Shown piece by piece: positions 52,827 through 60,145 of a DNA stretch of 64,000 nt; the stretch's first letter is position 1, and every line of letters starts with the position of its first letter. The position numbers and the translations under genes were made by a program. The DNA lies in assembly GCF_018403245.1 (NCBI RefSeq), contig NZ_BOSH01000012.1, forward strand, positions 1 through 64,000, written 5' to 3'. This DNA is from Paenibacillus sp. J2TS4. GTDB lineage: Bacteria; Bacillota; Bacilli; Paenibacillales; NBRC-103111. The notes beneath the pieces are model-generated. The model did no database searches and was not told where the DNA came from. It worked only from the letters and a program-made list of their open reading frames with translations.

Positions 52827-53300
52827 ATGATCAAAAATGAAAAAATCAAAGCCTCCGAGGTTCAACTGACTGGAATCAGCGGCGAAGATTTGGGCATTAT
52901 TGCTACATCTGAAGCTCTGGCCATCGCTAAAAAGCTGAAAGTCGATTTAGTATGCAAGTCGCTAATGAGTAGTCCACCCCATTGTCAATTGATCGGTGCG
53001 GCGGCCGCGAGGCAGGAAGCGCAGCAGGCCCGCAAACGGGAGCAAAGACTCAAGCTGAAGGAAATTCGTTTGACGCCGAAGATCGAGCAGCATGACTATG
53101 AGACCAAAAAGCAACAAGCCGAGAGATTGTTAAAAGCCGGCCACTCGGTATGGCTGGTCGTTCGTATTCAAGGCAAGGAAGGCCTGCAGGCAAAAGAGCT
53201 GCTGGAGGAATTGACGAAGGATTTAAGCTCCGTGGGACGCCGAAAGACAGGAATTCAGCTTAGCGGCAAACAGGCGGCTGTGCAGGTGGACCCGGTTTAG
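52827..53300 (+). CDS. Divergent translation initiation factor IF-3 paralogue
   Basis: This 157-residue protein is recognisably IF-3: KIKASEVQLTGISGEDLGII at the N-terminus, PPHCQLIG before the linker helix, and LKLKEIRLTPKIEQHDYETK opening the C-terminal domain. The linker motif DYGKFKYEQ is replaced by GAAAARQEA. The arginine-rich loop RFRGRE, central to 30S binding, reads RIQGKE. It stands alone, not in an infC-rpmI-rplT operon, so it is a second, altered copy. AGGTGG precedes the ATG. Confidence 0.8.
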   Translation: MIKNEKIKASEVQLTGISGEDLGIIATSEALAIAKKLKVDLVCKSLMSSPPHCQLIGAAAARQEAQQARKREQRLKLKEIRLTPKIEQHDYETKKQQAERLLKAGHSVWLVVRIQGKEGLQAKELLEELTKDLSSVGRRKTGIQLSGKQAAVQVDPV

Positions 53301-53324
53301 TGTGATGACATAGAATGGAAAGGT

Positions 53325-53368
53325 AATTATGGCTTGCTGAAGAGACTTACGATCAGTAAGCCATAATT
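53325..53368 (+). terminator. Long hairpin after the IF-3-like gene
   Basis: AATTATGGCTT (53325-53335) pairs perfectly with AAGCCATAATT (53358-53368), and the stem extends inward by CTG/CAG after a mismatch. No T-run follows. Apart from this I see nothing in 53301-53641 other than the AT-rich leader of the lactonase gene. Confidence 0.5.
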
Positions 53369-53641
53369 AGGTCAGTGAATGTTTCGTTCACTAATCTAGT
53401 GTCATAAAAAATAGTAAATTTAATCCAATATTTTTGAAGGACAGATGCAAGGTTCACAGTAGAAATTCAGCCATGCGGCTAATCATGTAATCGTACATAT
53501 AACTTCTCGAATTTGTCTTCCCAGCACGAAAAGTGTACATTTAAAGTGGGCATTTATTGCATATTGTGGGCAGTGGAAGGAAGCTTTTCTATAGGGCTGC
53601 CCAAGCCTTAATTGTTAAACAGGAAGAGGAGGAGTTGTACA

Positions 53642-54727
53642 ATGACAACCCATTCGGTTCGTATGCTTGTTTTTATCGGCTCTTATGCGGAAGCTTCAGA
53701 TAGCGGGGTGTATGTTTATTCCTTTGACGGCGCTTCCGGAGAGCTTGCTTTGCTAGATCAAGTATCAGGTCTTAAAAATCCAACCTTCTTAAATCTCGAT
53801 GCCGCCCGTTTAAAGCTATATTCTATTGAAGAAACAGAAACGGAGGCCGGACGTTCGGGAGGCGCGGTTTCGTTCAGCATTGATCCGCAACAAGGGACCA
53901 TTTCCAAGCTGAATCAGGCCGTGACGGTCGATTCTCCGACCTGCCATATTCAGAGAGACGCAGATGATCGTTATCTGATCGTATCCAGTTATCACGGAGG
54001 ACAGGTTGGCTTGGTGTCTCTTAACGAAGACGGAACGATCGGCAAGCTGCTCGACGTGAAGCAGCACGAAGGAAATAGCGTTCATCCCGAGCGCCAGGAG
54101 CAGCCCCACCCGCACTCGGCCTTTTTCAGTCCAGATTACAAGTATGTATATATTTCTGATTTAGGCCTGGATCGCATAGTTGCCTACAGCATTGATGCTG
54201 CCCATGGAACCTTGAAGCAATGCGGGGAGACGGTCATTCATCCCGGCGCGGGACCGCGCCATCTGGCTTTCCATCCAGATGGCAAATATGCTTTTGTCAT
54301 TAATGAGCTGGATTCGACGATCACCTCTTTGCGCTACGAAGCGGATAGCGGTCGATTACTGCCGTTCGAAACGGTTACGACGCTTCCTGTAGATTACAAT
54401 GGCGATAATTCTTGTGCAGAAATTACAGTGTCCCGAGACGGAAATTTCTTATACGGGTCCAACCGGGGACACGACAGTATCGTTGTCTATTCCATTGACA
54501 AAAGCTCCGGAAAACTGACCCTTGTCGAACATGTATCGACGGAAGGGAAGCATCCCCGTCACTTTGCACTTACACCGGACGGAGATTTCTTGATCGCGGC
54601 TAATCGGGATACGGATAATTTGACGGTATTCCGGGTGAATCAAGATACTGGCAAGCTGACGTATACCGGTAATTCCTTCTCCGTTTCCAAGCCGGTTTGT
54701 GTGCAGATGGCTTATTTTTCGGTATAG
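53642..54727 (+). CDS. Lactonase family seven-bladed beta-propeller (6-phosphogluconolactonase-like)
   Basis: This 361-residue protein is of the Pgl/YkgB lactonase family, which hydrolyses 6-phosphogluconolactone in the pentose phosphate pathway. Repeated propeller blades contain HPHSAFFSPDYKYVYISDLG, AGPRHLAFHPDGKYAFVINE and HPRHFALTPDGDFLIAANRD. The HPHS and RH pairs are the usual conserved positions. ATG at 53642 follows GAGGAGG; the frame is open 30 bases further upstream. It is monocistronic or co-transcribed with the DUF3900 gene 15 bases downstream. Confidence 0.85.
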   Translation: MTTHSVRMLVFIGSYAEASDSGVYVYSFDGASGELALLDQVSGLKNPTFLNLDAARLKLYSIEETETEAGRSGGAVSFSIDPQQGTISKLNQAVTVDSPTCHIQRDADDRYLIVSSYHGGQVGLVSLNEDGTIGKLLDVKQHEGNSVHPERQEQPHPHSAFFSPDYKYVYISDLGLDRIVAYSIDAAHGTLKQCGETVIHPGAGPRHLAFHPDGKYAFVINELDSTITSLRYEADSGRLLPFETVTTLPVDYNGDNSCAEITVSRDGNFLYGSNRGHDSIVVYSIDKSSGKLTLVEHVSTEGKHPRHFALTPDGDFLIAANRDTDNLTVFRVNQDTGKLTYTGNSFSVSKPVCVQMAYFSV

Positions 54728-54742
54728 CCCTAAGGAGACCCC

Positions 54743-56014
54743 ATGGAATTTTCTGTACAATACTTATCTTTCTTCGTTATCATAACCGAGGAAGAAGATT
54801 CCTCGACTAATAAACGCTTCAAGCACTATCAGACAATGGACGCCGATCAATATGAGTCAAGCGAGCTTAAGCAATTTCTCGATGGGGAGTTCGCCCGGAT
54901 AAGTAAGCGAAAAGTAGAAAGAAACCCCAGCTCCGATCAGGCGCCAACCAAAATCGGCCGATTTATTGTAGAGCCGGGACACGAGTTGACCAGTAATCCG
55001 AACTTTAATCTGTTCCAAAGCCTTCGTCAGGCGGGCAGCCTGGAAGAATTCCGGGGCCTTGCTGATGATATGGTGCGAATGTACATGGATACCAGTGCCG
55101 TTCGGGGAGGCGCGGTAATTGTAGCTAGCGCCAAGCTGCCGTCTTTTTTCGATGAGCCCTTTGTTTTTGTGATGAAATGTGACTTTGAGCCGAAGATTGC
55201 TCGGATTTCGGAGATCAGCCTAGTCACTCAGGTAGAAATGGCGATCAGCGCCCGCAATATCAAGTCGATTCAATATCCCTTCATGCCGGAAGACGGAATG
55301 CTCGAAGAGCAGGAGCTGAAGATTCATCAGGCGTCTCATGCACGGTATTTTGAAGACTTCCTGAAGTATGTGTCGTATGAGAAGCCAATGCCCGAAATCG
55401 TTAACGAGCAAGTGGTTCATATGGTGCAGCAGTATATGGAGCAAAAATGGGAGGAGCAGGCCTGCGAGGAAAGGCAGGAGGAGGAAGAAAAGCTGGAGGT
55501 GTGGGCGGCCAGCGACAAGCGGGAGCGGCTGCAGGAAAAGTGGGAGCATGAGCAGGTGATGGAGGCGACCTATCAGCTGGTGCAGCATAATCAGGAACTG
55601 GAGCTGAAATTCAAGCTGGATAGCGTTACCGTTAAAGGCCATCTGGCCGACTACGGAAGCAAGCTGCATCTGGCTCGCCTCGGAGACCGGTATGTCGTGC
55701 TGATTGAAGGAGAAACGTTTCAATTCGATAAAGGAGTATCGCCAATCGAGCTGCTGAAGCCGCAGGAGCTTGCCGATGTCGTTCAAAGAATCGGCACCCG
55801 GCCCTCCGTGTCTACGGAAGGACCATCGGCTGAAACGGCAGAGTGGACTTCCGATTCGTCAGGAGAAGTCACCTCCACAGAAACCTCCGAATGGATCAGT
55901 CAAGAAGAACAGTCCGGCGAAGCTTCTGGGTACTCAGAACAGGAGAGGCATTCCGGCGAAGGGCCGGAATCTGTAACACTGAGCCGAGGCGGCGATCCTC
56001 TTGAGCGGGACTGA
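54743..56014 (+). CDS. DUF3900 family protein
   Basis: This 423-residue cytoplasmic protein resembles DUF3900 proteins of Bacillales (MEFSVQYLSFFVIITEEED, KIGRFIVEPGHEL, FDEPFVFVMKCDFEPKIARI). A Glu-rich coiled-coil stretch spans about residues 230-285. The last ~70 residues are a low-complexity Ser/Thr/Glu tail unlikely to fold. No function is known. AAGGAGACCCC precedes the ATG. Confidence 0.72.
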   Translation: MEFSVQYLSFFVIITEEEDSSTNKRFKHYQTMDADQYESSELKQFLDGEFARISKRKVERNPSSDQAPTKIGRFIVEPGHELTSNPNFNLFQSLRQAGSLEEFRGLADDMVRMYMDTSAVRGGAVIVASAKLPSFFDEPFVFVMKCDFEPKIARISEISLVTQVEMAISARNIKSIQYPFMPEDGMLEEQELKIHQASHARYFEDFLKYVSYEKPMPEIVNEQVVHMVQQYMEQKWEEQACEERQEEEEKLEVWAASDKRERLQEKWEHEQVMEATYQLVQHNQELELKFKLDSVTVKGHLADYGSKLHLARLGDRYVVLIEGETFQFDKGVSPIELLKPQELADVVQRIGTRPSVSTEGPSAETAEWTSDSSGEVTSTETSEWISQEEQSGEASGYSEQERHSGEGPESVTLSRGGDPLERD

Positions 56015-56030
56015 ACATCTCGCCGCCGAC

Positions 56031-56924
56031 TTAGCGGTCAGGCTTGACGACATGGGCAACTGGCCGATTAACCAGGTAAATGCTGAGCATAATCATAACG
56101 AGCCCAAGCAGAAGCAAGGCGTGGAAGGGCTCGCGCAAGAATAGCGTGCTGGCCATAACGGAAATTAACGGCACAAGAAAAGTGCTGGCCGCCACCTTGC
56201 TGGTTTCGCCGGAACGGACCAGGACAAAATAAATGACCCATGCCGTCGAGACTCCCAGCACGGCCCCGAATAATAACCCGGAGAAATAAGGAACGTTCCA
56301 CACAATCTCCGTCCAGGATTCCATAGTCGAGCCGACCCCGGTCAGCAGGAGACCGCCGATCATGCTCTGAATGGCGACCAGCCACAGAGGATCGGTGTTT
56401 CCTGCTTTTTTCTTCAAAAAAACAGAACCGATCGCCCAACTCACTGCTGTAAGCAGAGCGAGAATAACGCCGATAGTGGACAAGCCCCCGCCCAAACCAT
56501 CTACGCTGATGACGGCGACTCCGGCAAAACCAAGCAGCAGCCCGATCGATTTCGGCACCGACATCGATTCGCCCAACCAGAACCAGGCCATTAAGCCAAC
56601 GAGGACCGGCTGAAAATAGACGAGGGCCGAAAACAAGCCTCCGGGCATATAGGTCAGCCCGATGGTCTGCAGTCCAAAAAAAAGAAAAACATTAAAAAGC
56701 GATGAGATTAAGTATATTTTAATATTCTGCTGGAATCGGATGTTTTTCCAGCGAGGCAAAGCGAACAGCGCCAATCCCAGCCCTCCCAGAAACGTTCGCA
56801 TGCCGGCAAATAATACGGGCGGTGTGTAGTTCAGAGAGATTTTATAAATAGGCCAGGAAATTCCCCAGATGAGGACAAGAACGCTAACCAAACCGATAGT
56901 TTGAATGCGGGAAAGCTGTGACAT
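56031..56924 (-). CDS. EamA/DMT-family transporter
   Basis: This 297-residue protein has ten predicted membrane helices in two EamA repeats (GISWPIYKISLNYTPPVLFA in the first; AIGSVFLKKKAGNTDPLWLV opening the second). Drug/metabolite transporters of this type export amino acids or other small metabolites. The start at 56924 follows AAAGGAG. The frame extends 99 bases upstream through the dispersed repeat copy at 56968-57019, which is unlikely to be coding. Confidence 0.85.
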   Translation of the reverse strand: MSQLSRIQTIGLVSVLVLIWGISWPIYKISLNYTPPVLFAGMRTFLGGLGLALFALPRWKNIRFQQNIKIYLISSLFNVFLFFGLQTIGLTYMPGGLFSALVYFQPVLVGLMAWFWLGESMSVPKSIGLLLGFAGVAVISVDGLGGGLSTIGVILALLTAVSWAIGSVFLKKKAGNTDPLWLVAIQSMIGGLLLTGVGSTMESWTEIVWNVPYFSGLLFGAVLGVSTAWVIYFVLVRSGETSKVAASTFLVPLISVMASTLFLREPFHALLLLGLVMIMLSIYLVNRPVAHVVKPDR

Positions 56925-56967
56925 GTTGACAGGACTCCTTTGGTTGAGGTCATCGTTCAGATGGATC

Positions 56968-57019
56968 GAAGCTTTGGAGGCACTTTCTTCGGAATGGAAG
57001 GGACAGCCTTCATTAAGTG
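56968..57019. repeat. Second dispersed repeat, copy B
   Basis: GAAGCTTTGGAGGCACTTTC, then TTCGGAATGGAAGGGACAGC, then CTTCATTAAGTGCC match copy A at 29330-29381. In this copy the outer GGCACTT and AAGTGCC are an exact inverted pair, so the element can fold into one long hairpin. It lies in the leader of the EamA gene. Confidence 0.5.
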
Positions 57020-57232
57020 CCATTCATATATTATCAATCATAAGTAGATATCTGTAAACGATCTTTTCGAACCATTGTTCGGCAAGGCAGATTTTTCGAG
57101 GGAGCGTCCGTATATCGGCAAAAATATCGGGAAGCGATGAATTGAAGGATAATGTTCCGGGGCAAATGTGGAGAAAAGATGAAGAATACGCAAAAAACAC
57201 GCGGGGATAAAGCTTTCAATAACCTTCCATAT

Positions 57233-57260
57233 TTGCATTGCTTGTCCTATGTGTTAAAAT
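57233..57260 (+). promoter_or_regulatory. Promoter of the antisense (antitoxin) RNA
   Basis: TTGCAT (57233-57238) and TAAAAT (57255-57260) are 16 bases apart and would start transcription near 57267. Confidence 0.55.
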
Positions 57261-57266
57261 GAAATT

Positions 57267-57410
57267 AATCGACATACAATAAAAAATGTGACCGTCAGGT
57301 GGTGGCACACCTACGGTCAACAGGCACATCGCAATTTAAGTGCGGTTGCTTATTGAAGGACAAGGAATAGACCGTCACCCTCAGCACATAAGGGCGGTCT
57401 ATTTCTTTTT
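57267..57410 (+). ncRNA. Putative antitoxin RNA of a type I toxin-antitoxin locus
   Basis: The predicted transcript of about 145 bases runs rightward from the promoter at 57233-57260. It ends at a strong terminator: AATAGACC (57367-57374) and inner CCCT pair with AGGG and GGTCTATT (57396-57403), then TCTTTTT. It is convergent with the toxin mRNA and complementary to the last codons and the whole 3' untranslated part of that mRNA. This is the arrangement of TxpA/RatA and BsrG/SR4. The boundaries are inferred, not measured. Confidence 0.6.
57280..57319 (-). terminator. Terminator of the toxin mRNA
   Basis: On the minus strand TGACCGT and AGGTG pair with CACCT and ACGGTCA (57319-57289, one bulged G), followed by CATTTTTT. 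It gives a toxin mRNA of roughly 260 bases. Confidence 0.7.
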
Positions 57411-57482
57411 GTGGAACCCAAGGATCAGAACGACTAATGTAGCGAAGCTGATCATTAGTGTAAACGCTTGGTAGATTTCCAC
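57399..57482 (-). CDS. Holin-like type I toxin peptide (Hol_Tox/TxpA-BsrG type)
   Basis: This small gene encodes a 27-residue peptide, MEIYQAFTLMISFATLVVLI followed by LGFHKKK: one hydrophobic helix with a lysine tail, the pattern of Firmicutes holin-like type I toxins (E-x-x-Q/E-A-x-x-LMI-x-F-x-T-L). It would insert into the membrane when made in excess. GTG 57482 follows AAAGGGGGTGA by eight bases; a GTG at 57491 is in frame but inside that site. GGGG at 57503-57506 faces CCCCC at 57491-57495, so the mRNA can fold to hide its ribosome site. Confidence 0.75.
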   Translation of the reverse strand: MEIYQAFTLMISFATLVVLILGFHKKK

Positions 57483-57544
57483 GGGCTTCACCCCCTTTCT
57501 TAGGGGATTTAGCCTCCGCACTTTAAAATCAGTCTATATGGTTA

Positions 57545-57550
57545 ATTATA
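57545..57550 (-). promoter_or_regulatory. Extended -10 of the toxin promoter
   Basis: On the minus strand TGGTATAAT ends at 57545 and forms an extended -10 element. TTTCCA, 17 bases upstream, is a weak -35. Confidence 0.55.
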
Positions 57551-57696
57551 CCAGATTTATGGGCACTTGGAAATGATTAATCGTACGGTTGGCCAATTGT
57601 GGACATTAACATTATGTTAAATTATATGTTGAATTCTGTTGGTTCAGACGCTTGTTTGTAGAACTTTCAGAGCGCAATGAAACTAAATGGGCCGTC

Positions 57697-57816
57697 TCAC
57701 TTCCAAACCTCCTGATGCCAGACAAATACGTCGCCTGTGAAGCGTCTCACTAACTTCTCCACCACATAGATCTTCTTCAGTTCTGCCCTGCTCCGTGTAA
57801 TCTTCTCCTGTCCCAT
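57697..57816 (-). pseudogene. Remnant of an insertion-sequence transposase start
   Basis: A minus-strand ATG at 57816 opens MGQEKITRSRAELKKIYVVE and then KLVRR, after which the frame runs into FTGDVFVWHQEVWK and a stop. The first part resembles the helix-turn-helix N-terminus of IS1202/ISNCY-type transposases. Upstream, GATAATGTCA occurs twice as a direct repeat (57864-57855 and 57834-57825), as in subterminal IS repeats. It is probably a deletion scar of an IS. Confidence 0.45.
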
Positions 57817-57885
57817 AGTGACATTATCTCAGAACAGTTATGGGATGACATTATCACAGCACAATAACACATCCCAAAAAATGGG

Positions 57886-57914
57886 TTGACATATTTTTGA
57901 GGCAATGGTAACAT
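57886..57914 (+). promoter_or_regulatory. Promoter of the sulfate assimilation operon
   Basis: TTGACA (57886-57891) and TAACAT (57909-57914) are separated by 17 bases, giving a start near 57921 and an untranslated leader of about 175 bases. Confidence 0.7.
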
Positions 57915-57920
57915 GCAAAC

Positions 57921-58032
57921 ATAAAACCAAGTAAGCTCATGGGAATAATCGATTGGATCGTTATCCAGTGCAGTCGACCGGATCACCGGAGGCACAACCA
58001 CACTTGTTACAAGGGGGGTGTCTCTTTTTTTC
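57921..58032 (+). promoter_or_regulatory. Attenuator-like leader of the sulfate operon
   Basis: The leader holds three successive hairpins: TGGAT-CGTT-ATCCA (57953-57966), CCGG-ATCA-CCGG (about 57979-57990), and a terminator-like stem from GGCAC near 57991 to GTGTC followed by TCTTTTTTT (ending 58032), whose inner part is CTTG-TTA-CAAG. A 38-codon frame from ATG 57938 crosses all of them and includes two Cys codons (VIQCSRPDHRRHNHTCYKG). It does not match the S-box or other riboswitch cores I know. Confidence 0.5.
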
Positions 58033-58096
58033 GTTCCATTTTACAAAACTAGAGAAACCAGAGAGAAAAAATAACGGGGAGAGGGGAGAACCCAGC

Positions 58097-59161
58097 TTGA
58101 GAAAACATACTACATTTTTGTTAATCATGAGCATTATCGCTTTGTGGACTCTTGCCGCTTGCTCCGGCGAACAGCAGAAGCTGTCGGGAGAGCATGCAGT
58201 CAATAGCGGCTCTGGAACGGGAGCTAAAGCACCAATTGAGCTGCTTAACGTATCCTATGACCCGACGCGAGAGCTGTACGACCAGTTCAATCAAGCCTTC
58301 AAGGAGCATTGGGAGAAGGAGACCGGGCAGACGGTGACCATCCGGCAATCCCACGGAGGCTCCGGCAAGCAGGGGCGTTCTGTTATCGACGGCCTCAAAG
58401 CGGATGTCGTTACTCTTGCGCTAGCCTATGACATTGATGAAATCCAAGCGTCCGGCTTAATTAACGAGGGCTGGCAGCAGCGCTTGGAGGATAACAGCTC
58501 GCCTTACACGTCCACCATCGTTTTTTTGGTCCGAAGCGGGAATCCGAAAAATATTAACGATTGGGATGACCTGATTCAGCCGGGAGTTTCCGTCATAACC
58601 CCCAACCCGAAGACATCAGGAGGAGCAAGATGGAACTATCTGGCAGCCTGGGGGTATGCTCTGAAAAAATATGACGGAGATGAGGCTAAGGTCAAGGAAT
58701 ACGTTACCGCCCTCTTCAAGAACGTTCCCGTCCTGGATTCCGGCGCCCGCGGTGCTACCACCACGTTTGTCGAGAGGGAAATCGGCGATGTTCTGATTGC
58801 TTGGGAGAATGAAGCTTTCCTGGCGATCAATGAGCTCGGCAAGGATAAATTTGAATTGGTCGTCCCTTCCATCAGCATATTGGCCGAACCGCCCGTAGCT
58901 GTTGTAGACAAAGTGGCGGATCAAAAAGGGACGAGGGAAGCAGCCGAAGCCTATTTGAAATATTTGTACTCCGAGGAGGGACAGAAGCTTGCGGCGGAGC
59001 ATTATTATCGCCCGCGGTCGGAGGCGGTTGCCAAGCAATACGAGAGTCAATTTCCTCAATTGGAGCTGTTAACGGTGGATGAGCATTTTGGCGGCTGGCA
59101 GAACGCGCAGAAGGTTCATTTTGCGGATAACGGTACCTTTGATCAGCTTTATAATCCTTAA
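58097..59161 (+). CDS. sbp: Sulfate ABC transporter substrate-binding lipoprotein
   Basis: This 354-residue binding protein captures sulfate or thiosulfate outside the membrane. It has a lipobox LAAC (Cys22) and the Sbp/CysP blocks ELLNVSYDPTRELYDQFNQA, TIRQSHGGSGKQ, PNPKTSGGARWNYLAAW and DVLIAWENEAFL. TTG 58097 is chosen because GAGGGGAG ends eight bases before it. The frame is open from 57953, but that part covers the leader hairpins. It is the first gene of the operon. Confidence 0.9.
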   Translation: MRKHTTFLLIMSIIALWTLAACSGEQQKLSGEHAVNSGSGTGAKAPIELLNVSYDPTRELYDQFNQAFKEHWEKETGQTVTIRQSHGGSGKQGRSVIDGLKADVVTLALAYDIDEIQASGLINEGWQQRLEDNSSPYTSTIVFLVRSGNPKNINDWDDLIQPGVSVITPNPKTSGGARWNYLAAWGYALKKYDGDEAKVKEYVTALFKNVPVLDSGARGATTTFVEREIGDVLIAWENEAFLAINELGKDKFELVVPSISILAEPPVAVVDKVADQKGTREAAEAYLKYLYSEEGQKLAAEHYYRPRSEAVAKQYESQFPQLELLTVDEHFGGWQNAQKVHFADNGTFDQLYNP

Positions 59162-59177
59162 AAAGTTTTTTCGATCT

Positions 59178-59250
59178 TATGAGACCGGGGATGTTCTGTA
59201 AGTGATTTTATAAGATGGAGGCTTACGGGTCATCGAGTCCCAGTCTCATA
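59178..59250 (+). promoter_or_regulatory. Intercistronic stem after the sulfate-binding protein gene
   Basis: TATGAGAC (59178-59185) pairs with GTCTCATA (59243-59250). Inside, GTAAG (about 59208-59212) pairs with CTTAC (59222-59226). This is the third ABC operon in the window with a hairpin just after its binding-protein gene. Confidence 0.5.
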
Positions 59251-59270
59251 GCATATTGGAGTGACGCCAG

Positions 59271-60104
59271 GTGAGAAGAATCAGAAAACCAAATCGTCTG
59301 CCGGGATTCGGCTTATCGATGGGCTTTACCTTGTTTTATTTAGGCATGGTCGTGCTGCTGCCGTTGTCCGCCGTATTCTTAAAAACCTTTGCGCTCAGTT
59401 GGGAGCGATTTTGGGAAATTGTGCTCGCGCCCCGCGTGCTGGCTTCTTTCCAGGTCACATTCGTGACGGCCTTTCTGGCCGCGCTGGTCAACGCGGTATT
59501 CGGACTGTTGGTCGCCTGGGTTCTAGTGAGGTATTCTTTTCCCGGCAAAAGGTTTATTGACGGTCTGGTGGATTTGCCCTTCGCCCTCCCGACCGCTGTT
59601 GCGGGGATTTCGCTAACCGCTATTTATGCAGAAAACGGTTGGGGCGGCAGCCTGCTCAAGCCATTGGGCATCCAGGTGGCGTTTACCCCGCTTGGAATTA
59701 CGATAGCGCTCGTATTTATCGGGTTGCCGTTTGTCGTCCGGACGGTTCAGCCTGTGCTTGAAGAGATGGAGAAAGAAGTGGAGGAAGCGGCGGTTTCTTT
59801 GGGCGCGTATCGCTTTAGAACGTTCTGGAATGTACTGCTGCCGCAGCTTGCCCCGGCCCTGCTTACGGGCTTTGCGCTCGCATTTGCACGGGGGATCGGA
59901 GAGTATGGCTCAGTCGTCTTCATTTCCGGGAATATGCCGATGAAGACGGAAATCGCTCCGCTTCTGATCATGACCAAGCTGGAGCAATATGATTACGCGG
60001 GGGCGACCGCGGTCGCCCTGGTCATGCTGATCGTCTCCTTCCTGCTGCTGCTGTTCATCAATTTCATGCAATGGCGACTCAGCCGACGAATGGTTCGTGT
60101 TTAA
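59271..60104 (+). CDS. cysT: Sulfate ABC transporter permease CysT
   Basis: This 277-residue six-helix permease has LVDLPFALPTAVAGISLTAI and the EAA loop EVEEAAVSLGAYRFRTF, followed by ARGIGEYGSVVFISGNMPMK, all diagnostic for CysT (CysU). It starts at GTG 59271, nine bases after GGAG. It works with CysW and CysA to import sulfate. Confidence 0.92.
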   Translation: MRRIRKPNRLPGFGLSMGFTLFYLGMVVLLPLSAVFLKTFALSWERFWEIVLAPRVLASFQVTFVTAFLAALVNAVFGLLVAWVLVRYSFPGKRFIDGLVDLPFALPTAVAGISLTAIYAENGWGGSLLKPLGIQVAFTPLGITIALVFIGLPFVVRTVQPVLEEMEKEVEEAAVSLGAYRFRTFWNVLLPQLAPALLTGFALAFARGIGEYGSVVFISGNMPMKTEIAPLLIMTKLEQYDYAGATAVALVMLIVSFLLLLFINFMQWRLSRRMVRV

Positions 60105-60145
60105 TACTTAAGCATCATGTTAGACGGCAAAGGGGGGAAGGACTT

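Noticed and set aside
57034..57238. Two overlapping minus-strand ORFs of about 60 codons upstream of the EamA gene
   Set aside because: Neither has a ribosome site or a protein-like pattern; the AT-rich stretch better fits promoters and leaders.
57921..58032. S-box (SAM) or T-box riboswitch in the sulfate leader
   Set aside because: The leader does not contain the GATGA...GCAACC core of the S-box or the GGTGGNACCGCG of a T-box, so only an unnamed attenuator is claimed.
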